Below the pieces are notes generated by a model. The model was not told the DNA's origin, did not search any database, and worked only from the letters and a program-made list of their open reading frames with translations. This document shows positions 13,401-25,327 of a stretch of 64,000 bases of DNA, piece after piece; position 1 is the stretch's first letter; the number at the start of each line of letters is the position of its first letter. This DNA comes from Polytrichum commune (lineage: Eukaryota > Streptophyta > Polytrichopsida > Polytrichales > Polytrichaceae), in contig OX485806.1 of assembly GCA_950295325.1 (NCBI GenBank), forward strand, positions 35,526,001-35,590,000, given 5' to 3'. Both the position numbers and the translations under genes were made by a program.

Positions 13401-14330
13401 GAAGAACATCATTGATACAAACTCTCTTGATTTTGTCTCCCACTAGTACTTTATTAAAAATAAATTTCCTTTCAATTGCTTCCAAGATGCTATCATCATC
13501 CAAACGGACATTATGTGGAGCAATTACTTGCATGTGACAAATATCACCCTATGAGAAGTAATGTATTTTGTTACCCCTGAATCCATGATCCATTTATACA
13601 TGATCTTTTGAAAGCGTTCTATGTTGCATTGCAAATGCACAGTATTCACCATTATTCGCATTGTTTGCATTCTCTCTACCTTTGTTCTTTGCCTTGTAGC
13701 ATAAACACATAGTCTAGCCCGGTTTGCGGCAATAGTATCACGTATTGATGTCTTTGCATGAAGATTCATCATCACCTTAGAGTTCCAACTCCTTTCTTTT
13801 CAATACATTGTGCATCAAACATGTTGTCACATATTCTATAGTCAACTCTTTCATCAACATCGTTTTCAAGGCAATAAACAAATGTTCATACGAAGGTGGC
13901 AAATTCTCAAGCAAAATCATGACAACATCTTCATTTTTTATGGGTACCTCCAAAACAATCAAGTTGCTCCGCATGTGCATTGACATTGTTGATGTGGTCC
14001 AACAAGTCATCACCTTCTTGTATCTTGCACATAAATAATTTGCGGCGAATGAAGGAATGTTCGACAAACTCCTCGTCTCATGGATGTTGTAAAGGATTTT
14101 TCATGCCTCCGTTGGTCTTTTACAACTTATAATGTCCGCAAGTTGATCATCCACCAAGTTTAGCATAATGATGGACATTATTTTTTTGCATGTCTTTCAT
14201 ACTCTTTCTTCACTTTCATATAAATGTTGGAAGATGGAATATTCTTGGATTTGTCCATAATGCCCCAAAGATTCATGGAAGCCAATTCCATTTGCAATTT
14301 GAATATTCAAAGGTTGAAGTTTTCTCCTAG
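10500..14330 (-). mobile_element. Degenerate Ty1/copia LTR retrotransposon
   Basis: Read on the minus strand from 14330 downwards, broken frames give the copia order. A gag UBN2-type region (about 14150-13777) includes LLENLPPSYEHLFIALK. A protease remnant (about 13600-13560) reads WIMDSGVTKYI. Integrase fragments (about 13100-12640) include ICIDDFLRNV. Reverse transcriptase (11882-11520) includes IHQINIKATFFNEEL and CKLHQILYGFKQLPRMWY. The next frame (11523-11128) includes LMYATMNMKANLAFTIS. An RNase H remnant (about 11060-10800) includes RRSITGYVF in a shifted frame. Stops and frameshifts throughout make it non-functional. A purine-rich stretch before TGTTGAGG near plus 10648 looks like a polypurine tract and 3' LTR start. 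I could not find the matching 5' LTR. The outer limits are approximate. Confidence 0.87.
10641..10661 (-). other. Probable polypurine tract and 3' LTR boundary of the copia element
   Basis: On the minus strand the sequence CGCAAAGTGGGAG is followed directly by TGTTGAGG. Copia elements carry a purine-rich primer just before an LTR beginning TG, and this one follows RNase H and tail remnants in the right order. Without a second LTR copy the boundary is unproven. Confidence 0.4.
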
Positions 14331-15582
14331 TGAACTTGTCAGTGATTCTAGCTACCTTCTCACTCAAGTGATGTCATGTTACGCTCAAAGATTGAAGATA
14401 TAATCTCTACTCATTCACATCAATTATTTGAAAGCGATTACATGTATTCAATTATTTCACAAACCTCAATTATTAGAGCAAATATGGACCCTCCAAGTGC
14501 TATTTCAAGTTGATGCGCACACCTAATTCAAAAAGTTGGTAATGTACATTTTTGGGTGTGTGAGAGGTCACTACCTTGTGTGGTTTTACTCCATGATAAA
14601 TACGTGTAGGAGTGTGATGAATGAAGCTTGGTCAACGGAACCACACATGTAGTGTATTTGCCCAATATAATGATATGTACGTGGAGTACTTGGCCAATAC
14701 ATTGACATGTATGTGATGTATTTGGCTTCAAGATTTTACCTAATAACTATAGCCTATTAGGCAAGTCTTTGTAATTGCAGGCCGGAAACTCAATCCCCAA
14801 TACCCTTTTGACAATGACCTCGGAGAGCTCAAATCAAGCCTTTTGCTCTCAAATGTACATTTGGACCTCCAATTTATACAAGTAAGATATTTTTGAATTC
14901 AAACAAACCATCTTACTCTCAAATGTGCCTTTCCAACCTCAAACCATTTAAATTAAAAAAAAAATCCAACTCAATGTGCTTTTGCACCTCTACAACATTC
15001 AAATCAAAGCCTTCTCAATTCAAAAAGTGTATTTGTGGAGCCAATGTGGACGGTTGTTTGTTTGGAACTTTGAGATAGTGACTGCATCATTGTCCATGCA
15101 CATTGTGTTGCCTTTTTGAAATGCCCATAATACACAAGAAATTAATGTCAAATTCGGACTCTCAAACCCCACATTATTTTATGAACACGATGTTATAATA
15201 GTTGAACGAAATTGGGGACATGGGATCCACAAATATGCCGATTTAACAATTATAGACTCAATAACTTAATTGGGGGAGGGGGAGGGGGGAGGAGGACCTA
15301 TATGATCAATTAATGAGCTCAAGGTAATTAATTGAATAAAATAGTCATATAAGATCCTAAAATAAGGAGAAAAATGAAAATGGACACGATTTGGAATCAT
15401 CAATCATCTCACACTAATTGCATGCTTCACATCATATGAGAAGTGGGTGCAGAGCCAAGATTGTCCATTTAAGATCCACTTACCTTAGTTGCAACTTGCA
15501 CGCAAATCCCAAAATTTGAAGATTGTAATGTTCAAATATATGGGAATTACCTCTATCTAGAGCTCAATACAATAAACCGTTT
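14331..15582. other. Intergenic, possible 5' leader or LTR remnants of the copia element; no gene
   Basis: This stretch lies on the 5' side of the gag remnant. It contains no recognised coding motif. A G-rich run interrupted by A is present around 15271-15293. I could not match it to the putative 3' LTR by eye. Confidence 0.4.
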
Positions 15583-15773
15583 ATGGTATTAGTGTCACTT
15601 ACTATTCGGAGCTATAACATTTTATCGTTTACGTAAATTTTGAACAGGTAAAGATGTTGATGTTTTTACGATGTCCAATCAACCAATTCGACTTTTTTTG
15701 GTAAAAAATGAGATCTGTAATTAAAAGTTATAGCAGAGTGTAACTCCGAATAGTAAGTGACACTAAATACCAT
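15583..15773. repeat. Foldback MITE, family A copy 1, just upstream of the NDUFB2-like gene
   Basis: Terminal inverted repeats: the left end reads GGTATTAGTGTCACTTACTA and the right end, reverse-complemented, reads GGTATTTAGTGTCACTTACT; both continue into TTCGGAG. The right arm extends further (CTGCTATAAC and an AGATCTCATTTTTTACC block). The left arm has lost about 10 bases. The element has no coding capacity and ends about 240 bp before the ATG at 16013. Confidence 0.85.
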
Positions 15774-16012
15774 GACGGTGTAGTGTTATGTACCACGGTA
15801 CCTGCCAAGGTACAAATTTATCTGGTAGGTTAGAAGAAAAGAATACCTAGAGAGTTATTGGAAATGAATGTTTGAGTCCGGGCAGGACTGAGAGGGAAAT
15901 ATTTGGGCGGGCAGCGAGGCCAGAGAGAGGAGGGGGAGAGAGAGACTCTCGAGGTCGAAGCGAAGAAAGTGAGGAATGCGAGTGATTAGGGTTTGACGAT
16001 CGCGGAGCAAAC

Positions 16013-17543
16013 ATGGCGGGGGACGGCCATCACGCGCACAACATCACGCACGGCGGCCTCACCTTGCACGCCACTAAGGGATGGCACTCTCGTGTCGGCC
16101 AGGGCATGGGCGCCATCATGTGGTAAGTAACAACTTCTCTTCTTTGTATTCCACTCCTCATACCCTACCCTGCTTCAGTCACTCATCATCGTCGAATTCT
16201 GTCGCCATTATGACCTTCATTTCCATGTATAATTACAATTGGCTCAGCGTCAAGTGCAATGCAGTTGCTGAATCTGTTTCACGAGATGTCTTTTCTTAGC
16301 TGGCTTGGGCTGCGAGCTCTGCTTTGGTCAACCCGTTCGATTTCTAGGGTTGCTATGCGCTCCAGGCACGTTGTTGTATCCGTTGGAAGAAATTGACGTT
16401 ACTAAATCTGAGGGGTTTCTGTAATGATGAGTCAGGTTCTGGATCTTGTATAGGGCGAAACAAGACGGAGCTGTGCTTATGGTATGTCTCCAATTCTCTT
16501 TGCTGTTCTATGATATCCTATAGGTTTCAGAAGAGTTTCGTTGACGAATCTTATTAATTATGTATTCTTGGTTGCCTGTGTATGTGTGAATCATACCGTT
16601 AGCAATTTGAGATGATAACACCATTACCTACCACCTCCTCAGCAGCTTCAGTACCGAGTTATGCTGTTTAATCTGGTAGTGCTAGATAAGAATGAATGTA
16701 GTTGTCTTTATTTTATCAGTTCGCCTGCTTACTCGGTATTCTAAATGTAACATGGGAGGATTATTCTTCATGCTCTTCAGGGATGGCGCCACCCTTGGGA
16801 GGGTCATGGCCATGGCCATGGTCACGGAAATGGGCATGGAAAGGTATTTTGGTCTTCTTTTTCACCAGTGTCTTATACTCAAGCTGTTTCTACTACCTGG
16901 TGTGAGAGCACGTTGAAGTGACGAGGATTTCGTCTCATTATCTGATGACGAAAGTATCTGGATGCAATGGTTGTTTTGTATACATGGCACCCACTCCGTT
17001 TCATCAGTCATATCAGACGTAATGTTTGTAATACATCAGTAGCATGTTCATGTTCATGTCCATATGGCATTATCTTTGGCCCTTTTCTCTTGACAAAGTT
17101 AGTAAGTTGGGAGATGCAGCAAGATGCTACTCAGGAGATGGTCAGAAAGGCAAAAGCTTATATATAGGGTTTGAATTGGGGTGTTAAAAGAATGGTCATT
17201 TGGAAGTGTTAAGTATATGAAGAAGTCTATATTGACACTTTTGATAAGGTTTGACTAAAAAAATTACAAATACATAGCTTTTCTTGTAGTTGTTAGTGAA
17301 TTGTGTTTGTTGTCTTGTTGAAAATTATGTCAGTCTGCATTGTCAATTCTTGAATAGTAAGGATCACATTCATTTGGCACTTTTCTCTCTTCAATTATTA
17401 CTTTAATGTTTTTGTCAAATTTCTGAGTAGTTGTATGGCCAGTGAAGATTTGGGGTACTGAAACTTACAGTAGGACCTTGAACATATATGATTATTGGGA
17501 TACTAACAACCGCCATTGTGATTTGCAGGATGAACATCATTGA
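16013..17543 (+). CDS. NDUFB2: NADH dehydrogenase (ubiquinone) 1 beta subcomplex subunit 2, plant type (complex I), four exons
   Basis: Exons: 16013-16122, 16436-16481, 16781-16843 and 17529-17543, all with GT-AG introns, encoding 77 residues. The protein starts MAGDGHHAHNITHGGLTLHA. It continues through GWHSRVGQGMGAIMW, then FWILYRAKQDGAVLM (a short membrane-spanning stretch), then GWRHPWEGHGHGHGHGNG and a DEHH end. Plant NDUFB2 homologues have the same order: a Gly/His-rich start, KxWH, a single hydrophobic helix with WILYRAKQDG, then GWRHPW and a His-rich tail. The product is a small accessory subunit of the membrane arm of mitochondrial complex I, built into the inner membrane without a cleaved presequence. 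The exon 1/2 junction splits a Trp codon, and the last exon codes for only four residues plus stop. The GHG repeats are longer than I expect from other plants. Confidence 0.93.
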
Positions 17544-18863
17544 TTATGAGTAGGAGCCCTTTCAATGTTAGGAATCTGTAAGGTTGTGAAATAGACTTCC
17601 AAAGAATACAATTCTTCCTGAACAGTGCAGAGTCTTTACTCTGCTTGAGTATCTGCAGTCAAGTGTGAGGTGTTATTACGAGCTCATGGACGGGTCTCTT
17701 TTTTTTGGATCAAAAGATAGAAGACACTAGCTCAAGTACTGGTGGGCTACACCAGTAGAGCATTGATGTGATAGGTCATGGATGACGAGGTGTTTTGAAT
17801 TGCATGGTGAAAATGAAATTGAGTATGGTCTTGCTTGCACTCTGATTTTAACTTGTGACTTCTTGTACATGGGGCTTAAATTTCTTGGAAGTCAAGTATT
17901 TTGGATGAGAGTGAAGTGAAGCATCAGAGTTTAGTGCCGTTTTGGCAGAGATGTGCTTATTTTCATTTATGCCTTTGAAGCGAGGGCCAACTTTTGTACT
18001 CCTGGCTTCTTGATCCATTTTAAATTCTCAAAGGATATTCTTGGATTTTATACATTGTGCACCCTATATTGTGAACAACCATGCACGCTTGTTGAAGGAA
18101 GTCATTTCTCTGGAAGGTGACAGTCTGCACTCATGTCAGTCCCCTCTTGAGAATGCTAGAAGAGATATTTCCATGAAAGTGTGTTGCATGTCTTGACAAA
18201 TGTATTGGTGTCATTGTAGAGCACTTTACTTTGTTGATGTATCTAATTGTCAATCCTCCCAGCTTCCTTTGTGCTCGTCAGGTTTGCTCTTCCAAGTGGA
18301 GCACTGCAGTGTTGGTGATCTTCGTATCTACATCTGGGTATATGTTGAGGACTAGAAATGGTTTGGTTTCCACATTTGAAAGCATCTTTGATGGCCTCAT
18401 AGGTGAAAGTCTCTAGATCAAGCAGTCAGGTTAGTTCCATTGAAGTTGCACATGTTTTGACTTTCTCTGCAGTAGTCCAGTCAGTTACACTTCTACTGAA
18501 GCTGCTGGGGGTGGGATGTGTGAACTGATAAGGTTCTCTGGAATTTAAGCCTCTTTTTATTTGATTATGAGCCTGGTTAAGAAAAGCACTTGCTGTGGTA
18601 GTACTAAATATGGTGATACCTTCTGAGAGCTCAACTCTGTTGCGGGTAACCAACTTAACTTCTGCGATACCTCACCACCTGCCCCCCCACTTCTCAACTC
18701 TTGCCTCTTTCTCCCTCTCACCCCTACATTTCTTAGGCAACTCGTGTCTAGTCCTCATACTATACTCGGTGCAATTGCTGTCAATCCAATGCTACTTGGA
18801 TCACATCAGGGCATTACTGCAGTGTAGGTTGGAATTATAATCTGTAGCGTGCGCGAGGTTAAC
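17544..18863 (+). other. Spacer and probable 3' UTR of the NDUFB2-like gene; 5' flank of the acylphosphatase gene
   Basis: No domain-bearing frame is present. The stretch separates two plus-strand genes and should hold the terminator of the first and the promoter of the second. I could not pin down either signal. Confidence 0.4.
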
Positions 18864-18986
18864 ATGTGTGATCATGGTGCCTGTTGCCATGGGATACACA
18901 ACAGCTACAATACACCGGCCTTCAGGCACTCCCCTGAGAGGTCAAGGAAAACCAAAGATTCAGGTGCCCCCAAACAACATGGACAT

Positions 18987-19018
<32 letters not shown>

Positions 19019-19709
19019 CAGAGGCCATCATAACGCTCACCATGACTCCACCTACACCAATTCTCGACCTGGCTGTGACAATAAATCTGTAATCCTGTTG
19101 ACCTATCTCTACCTGGTTTTAGGTCTCGTGTCCTTCAGTATCAAAAAAATACTTCCTGGTCTTTGCATGGATCACAAATGCTACATGTAGTGCTTTTTGA
19201 ATGACATAGAATGAATTACAATATGTCATGGATCCAACAGAGGTGACTGATATTAAGGGTGTTGGGATGGGCAGGTGAATGTGAAGATACATGGCAAAGT
19301 TCATGGGGTTTATTTCAGAAAGTGGACAGTTGACACAGCTTCAAAGTTGGGGCTCAATGGGTGGGTCCGTAACAACAAGGATGGCATGGTGGAGGCTGTG
19401 TTCTCAGGCAAGCCCAACATTGTGGACCACATGCTGGAGAAGTGCAAAGTGGGGCCAAGCCGGGCGTGCGTTTCGGGCGTGGATGCGACTGCGTGTGAGG
19501 AACCCAAAATGAGAGGCTTCAAGCAAGTGAATGAAGGCCCATGGTCAGACAATCCCAAACACACTTCTCGAGCCGATGCCTTAAATTCTTTGAACAATTT
19601 TCTCAAGAATGATTCGCAATCTTGTCCAATTTTTATACCACAAATTGGGATTGACATTGGTTTTGTTGTCGATGCAGATGTGTTGGAGTTGGAGATTTTC
19701 AAGGTGTGA
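18864..19709 (+). CDS. Acylphosphatase family protein, two exons
   Basis: Exon 1 (18864-19088) starts at an ATG that follows an in-frame TAG at 18825. Exon 2 (19275-19709) joins in phase 0 across a 186-bp GT-AG intron, giving about 219 residues. Exon 1 encodes a low-complexity leader with a run of four His and seven Gln. The join places NKS before VNVKIHGKVHGVYFRKW, as in plant acylphosphatases, where KTVRV-type sequence precedes the phosphate loop. Expected catalytic residues are present: Arg90 in the GVYFR motif and Asn108 in GWVRN, followed by KDG. The domain continues VEAVFSG and ends near CEEPKMRGFKQV. Acylphosphatases hydrolyse carboxyl-phosphate bonds in small acyl phosphates. About 60 residues beyond the domain have no known motif. 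They may be a real extension, or the last intron may be missed. The leader exon is less certain than exon 2, and further 5' exons are possible. Confidence 0.83.
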
Positions 19710-22700
19710 ACATCACTGTTTTCTAGGCTACTTCATCCTCAAAAGCCTGAAAGGTTGATTAAAGTAAGTCCTTGGAAGTTGAATGTAGAGCCTCTTTTGG
19801 AGGTGTTAACAATTAAAAGGTGCACATCATTTTTTTGAATATTGGTTGTTCAACTCTGGTGCGTTCCACACGCCTTGCCAAATTTGGGTCCTCCTGAATC
19901 CAACTTGTAAATGATTCGCTCAAAACCTGCATGTGTGAAATTGTGATTTGCTCCTCTTTGAATCCAACTTGTCAAATTTCAATATTCTGTCATTCACGAA
20001 ATCCTCTTAGGCAAGCAGTTTTGTATGTTAATGATGGTCGTGGCAACTGATGATGCCATACATGCATGATTGGTGTGTAGAATTTGGGTCCATGATAAAG
20101 GGAAAGTTGGGCCTCAATAATGGGTGTTTGAGTTAGTATCCACCATGTATTATCGTACCCAAAAAGCCTCCTCACCACACAAGCCCCGCTGCAAATTTAC
20201 CCTTGATGAATAATTGCAAGTGGGTGGATGGGGTTTTGAATGGGGCAACCCACCGCATTATTGATTCCAAGTATCATCAGTCCCGGATGTTCTGGAAAGT
20301 GGGGCCCACGTGTTACTAAGTGTTGATTTCTCCGACTTTTCAATGCCTTTGCCTTGCCCATACAGTGCAAATGTGTGAATGAAACATACTGGTACAAGCT
20401 TTTGCGAATAGGGAGGAATGGTTTATTTTACATCTTCTTCACATATGAGATTCAATCAAATCAAATCAAATCCAATTTTAGTTTAGTTTTAGTCTTGACA
20501 ACCTGGGTATGAATTGTGGAGGCGTGAATTGGATTCCCGAACATTTCATGTAGTCGTTGATGGTAGTCAAGGTCATTCACAAATGAAGCAACTGGTCATG
20601 GAGGTACATCGACTTTAATTACAGAGTGGGCGAAGAAGGGTGAGGTAGAAAATGAATTGGGTGGCCAGCACAAGCTGCACGTGAGGGGAGGGTGGGGGAC
20701 ATGGCCTTCACCTTCAGCCGCCCTTTTGGATCCCATTGGGCCACGGGTACCCTCGCGGGATAGGATATTATTTAAGCGGCCCCCAATTGAGGCAGTGGTC
20801 TATTAGAGTACTCCTCCCTTCTTCTCTCCCCTCTCCTACCTTCCCGTGGGGTGGGATGTGATTGAGGAGGGCGACATGCCACCCGATTGATTTCCATGCG
20901 CCCACGGGTGGCCCCCCCTTCCCAATCAAACTACCCACATTCATAGATCTACACAATCGTAGATTCATTCGGGAGGCCATTGGGACAACCCTAAACGGAC
21001 AATGACCTTCAACCGCTTCCACCACCAGAGAGAAGCATCCACGGAAACCTATGAATAGCAATTGAAAACAACTTATCGTAACAAGGGCTGTCTACAATAA
21101 GTTAGCCTTTCAAGTCTTATTCTCTCAATGAAACTAGTCTTGTTGCAAACAGCTTAACAAGACAAATCCATTACACCTTTCTTATTTCACATAGTTAATA
21201 AGGATTTAAGTATATTTGGATTCAAGCATGCATTTTGAACAATTCCAACCACCAACATCACGTACACTAGATTGCAAAACTATGCAAATATGCTGGTTGG
21301 TGAACATGGACTACAAACATTCCAAGTTGTTGTTGTTTGATGTTATGATCCCCACAAATGCACATCCCTTATTGTATTTTAAAAATAGTTTGTCCAAATG
21401 TACTTGAATGTCAATTAGTTGACCTTTGTATTTCAAGTGGACAATGTATGATAAGAGAAGAATGAGGAAATTATTATGCATGAATCTTAGAACATAATAA
21501 GGGTTTTCCAAAAATAAAGGTATGCTTTATTATACCTTATTTTTTATGTTTGATACTCTTCACAGAACATTTTCATGTCTTAGTACAAAATCATTACTAG
21601 TGCTCCAAAGCTTTATTTTGCTGATTACCCCCCCCCCCCCCAATTCTAATTGAAGATAGCAAGAAATCTCTAGTCTTGAAACCTTCAAAAATCTTCAAGT
21701 CATCATAATTAGCTAAGTCTAACTCTACATCGTAGATTAATATTTTGAAAAACACTTAATTAAGAAAGAAAGCCTGATGTTAATTAGTTTTTATTTTAAT
21801 ATAAATGTTTCCCCTTTACAACAACGAAGTTGTGGTGGTTGCCATGTCACTGTACTCCTCACTTGTCTCACAAAGAATACCTCCACTTGGGCATTTGTGC
21901 GGGTTGGTGGGCAATCTTGGGTGGAGGTGCTGCTCTTATAACATAAACTAACCCAAACTAGCCGGCTAGCCCTTATTAAGCGCTCACGCAATTCAAAATG
22001 AGTTGTCACCTAATATTCTCATAGGGTTTGCGACCCAATAGGTGGCAATCTACGTGGATGGGAGGTGGTATAGGGTGTTGCCCACTATCATGTGGGTCGA
22101 TATAACATATATAGAAGCCATATTCCAAGAAGGTAGGATCTTTTGAGGGTTTGGAACTAATTGTTTCGGGAGATGGTCCCATGAGCTACCCAATGTGTGT
22201 CAAGTGCAAATATAACCACATGTGGCCCATTTCTAGTTTGTGCCCATGAATTTAACCTAACATGTCCAAATTAGACAAGATCATAGCTATGCATGACTCC
22301 ACCAAACAAATTTGGCAAACTTTGAGTGTACAAGTTGAAGACCTCAATCAAAGGGTAAATCTCCAAAACTGTCATGATTTGGCCCTTCCACTTTGAGGGT
22401 GACGGATTGGATATAAATTTCATAAAAAAAACCCAAATTCTTGGGAGGAGCTCACTTGATAATCATGTAAAATATTATGGTAAAGTTTCTACCTTGCAAA
22501 AAATTATGCCTTAACCCAAGTGAACATCAAACGGAAAAAAATCAATTTTTTTTGGAATTGCACCCTTGATGAAGTCATATGTCAATCTAGCCTTGCAGAC
22601 GATTGACTCCAAATTTTCACATCAAGAATATATGGTAGTATAGTTCACATCTGTATAGTTGGAATTGAAAAAAGAAGAGAATCTCTATTTTGCTTCAGAA

Positions 22701-23332
22701 GTGAAGCATTGATGTTGGACGTGTCTGAAAATGGAATGTGAATGCTTGAGCATTTAGTTGCAAAGCCTAGGGAATTGGTGGGAGGGGAGACTCACTTGGA
22801 GGTCCGTCCGTCCGTCCGTCCCTCCCTCTATGGGCATCATATAGAGAGGGAGCATGAGAAACAGGGATAGGGTAGCCTGCTGGGTACACATGTATCTTAG
22901 TTGCGCTGATTTCCAATAATTGGGTTGACTAATCGTCGTATGTTTAGTACTAATAGTGAAATTAAATAGGAGGAGCATGTCATGCAGCTGGCTATATAGG
23001 CATCTATCGTCATCTACCCCAGATACTGGGACCAAATTACACTATCTATATATCTTATATGAGAAGATCGGTTGATAAGGTAACGTACGTACATGTCGTG
23101 GCTTAAATAAATAATCTTGTTATATATATAAGTTATATCATGCCAAATCTTGGTCGGACTAGCCACCTGCTTGCTTACTGCCCACATGTGGCTTACGGGT
23201 GGGTAACTTAGGCCTGCCCTAGCCTAATCATGTGGCATGTCATTGGCGTATCAATGTCGTGGCCCTTTTTGTCCCTCAACTTAACTTCTTACTTGCTGTT
23301 CTCCCTCTTCAATATGACACCTTTGGTTGTGC
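19710..23332. other. Intergenic DNA, no gene seen
   Basis: I recognise no exon or domain. Structure present: an AATCA microsatellite near 20452-20470, a C14 run at 21628-21641 and a TCCG tetranucleotide array at 22803-22820. The sequence is not uniformly AT-rich; 20680-21050 is richer in G and C but still has no recognised frame. Confidence 0.45.
21628..21641. repeat. C14 homopolymer
   Basis: An unbroken C run in otherwise AT-rich DNA. Confidence 0.95.
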
Positions 23333-23399
23333 AAGAACGCGTCGTATTTTTGATAATATGACATTTTGGTCTTGAATGTCATATTATCAAAGCGTTCTT
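23333..23399. repeat. Short foldback (67 bp)
   Basis: Two arms of 15 bases, TGATAATATGACATT and its exact complement, flank a 9-base loop. The outer arms AAGAACGC and GCGTTCTT also pair, with extra bases on the left. It could be a tiny MITE. It lies about 190 bp beyond the 3' end of the pogo-like remnant. Confidence 0.75.
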
Positions 23400-23590
23400 A
23401 AAAAAATTGTCTATTTCAATATAAAGTGTAATTTTATATGCATAATGAAAATATAAATAAAATGAAAGGACATTTTTATTGAGGAATTATTTTCACAACG
23501 TCACACAATATGGAGTTTTAGAATGTACATACATCCATAAATATTGCATGTTCATCACACCTACAACTAAAAACTTTGAAGAATGTTCCA

Positions 23591-24640
23591 TTACAAAATT
23601 TGATAGTAATTGGGTACATGGGCTTTAGGACGCTTGACTATCGGTGTCGGGTCATCCACATCATTCCCCTCCATTGGCTCTTCACTCAAATCTAAACCCA
23701 AATGGACTTCTCTACCCCATGCCAAGTCCATCAACTTAGCCATGTTGTCCCCCCACGCTAATTGCACATATTCTTTATTAGGCATTTCTTCACTTCCAAG
23801 ATTCAAAGAGGAAATGAGACTTGCCAGTTCATTTGCTGCTTCTTTCATTCTTTCATTCTCACGTTCATCGATGGCAAAATTAACACTCTAATTTGTAGGT
23901 AAAATCTTGGACATCCTCCAATTGTTTTGTATGATTTGGGGATTCATCTCTCCACACTTGAGAGCTCCACATAACAACATGCCTTACATTAGACATTATT
24001 TTCCTCAAGTGCTGGTGAGTAGTAGAAGAATCAAACTAAGAGAGATCCCTAATCCAAAAGCTTCTTCTTATACTAAACTTTGAATGAAGCAATTATACCA
24101 TGATCCAAGAATTACCAGACTTGCACATTAAGTGGTAAGAAAACAATAATAATATTGCTCAATTGTAAGGTTGAAAAACCAAATGATTCACCACTTCCAA
24201 CATGCTTAAGGGAATGAGTAGCAAAATTGTCCATAATAAAAAGCATCTTTCACTTTTGAGATTTGAAATGTATATTGAGGCTCATCATCAAACTATCAAA
24301 GCATCTTTCACTTATAATGCTACCAAGTTATGCCAAGTTAAATAGAAACGTCACATGTGATGCATTATTGATAGCTCCCCTATGCCATCCATGAAACAAC
24401 TTTGTCATGTGATCTAACCCTTCTTTGATTCCTAAGAAAAACCTCTTTTGAAAATTTCCAGCTTCAAATGTACTGGTTGCACCAGTAGCGCGATAGTGAA
24501 CCTTGAACGTTACATAATCTGCTTCCTCCTCCCAACTTCATGAGGAGGCAAGGGTGGAAGCAACGCTTATGAGCAACTTTCATCTCTTTCACCTTAGATT
24601 AATTCACTTCATTACAATGCTCATTGCATCTTGGATCCTA
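23591..24640 (-). pseudogene. Degenerate pogo/Tigger-like (Tc1/mariner superfamily) transposase
   Basis: On the minus strand a frame from about 24540 down gives TFKVHYRATGAT, then GNFQKRFFLGIKEG, then MLFIMDNFATHSL (about 24243-24205). It continues with LSNIIIVFLPLN, a stop, and LDHGIIASFK (about 24115-24086). This is the order seen in CENP-B/pogo-type DDE transposases: an acidic residue in the xxDNxxxH block, then the FLPPN block, then PLDxGI and a basic helix. A final open stretch (23848-23591) encodes an acidic C-terminal segment ending in YYQIL. Several in-frame stops make it inactive. No terminal repeats were found with confidence. Confidence 0.7.
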
Positions 24641-25119
24641 AAATCTAAATCAGTAGTTGCAATCTTTACCCTAAATCCTTCAACTTAACCCAAACCCAAA
24701 GATTCAAAAGTGCAATGTCTTATCTACAACAAAGATTTACAATAATGAACTTGAGTTGAGTTATATTAACCCACCAATGAATTCGTGTTTGGAACAACTT
24801 CCTGATCCTAAGGCAATGTGGGTCCCACCAATGATACACAATAGTTACCTCTATTATATGACAAATCGGACCCAAAAAATGTCGTATTACAAGTGTTGTA
24901 GTCATAATATTGATTTAAATTAACACTAAATTTTTTGTCAACGGGAAATGCATCACATAATCAAGGTGAGACCGCACATGTCTCCATGGCCGCCATTAAT
25001 CAAATTACTTACCCATAATTGCTCACTATTGGCATCCATGACTTGTGTAACGCTATGGATTAAAGTAATGTGGGCGGTTGCTCACTGTTGATGTGGTTAA
25101 GCTAAAGAAGAAGGAATTA

Positions 25120-25327
25120 TTGCATATGAGTGTACCTCTCATTCATTCAATATAGAAATCTTGAAATAGTGTGGACTCCAGTGATTATTTCAAAAGTTAA
25201 TTTGACATTGAAATTAGTTTCAAAGATCTCAAATGTAATAGTCCAAGTAATTTGAGATGAACCAGCCACAAACTTATAGGGGGTCAAGTTTTTATGTTGG
25301 ATGGATAAGAGGTATGCTCGTATGCAA
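25120..25327. repeat. MITE family F, copy 1
   Basis: The left end TTGCATATGAGTGTACCTCT matches the reverse complement of the right end, TTGCATACGAGCATACCTCT, with three differences. The inner sequence shares AATTAGTTTCAAAGA and an AACTTATAGGGG block with the copy at 61566. It is about 208 bp and non-coding. Confidence 0.8.
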
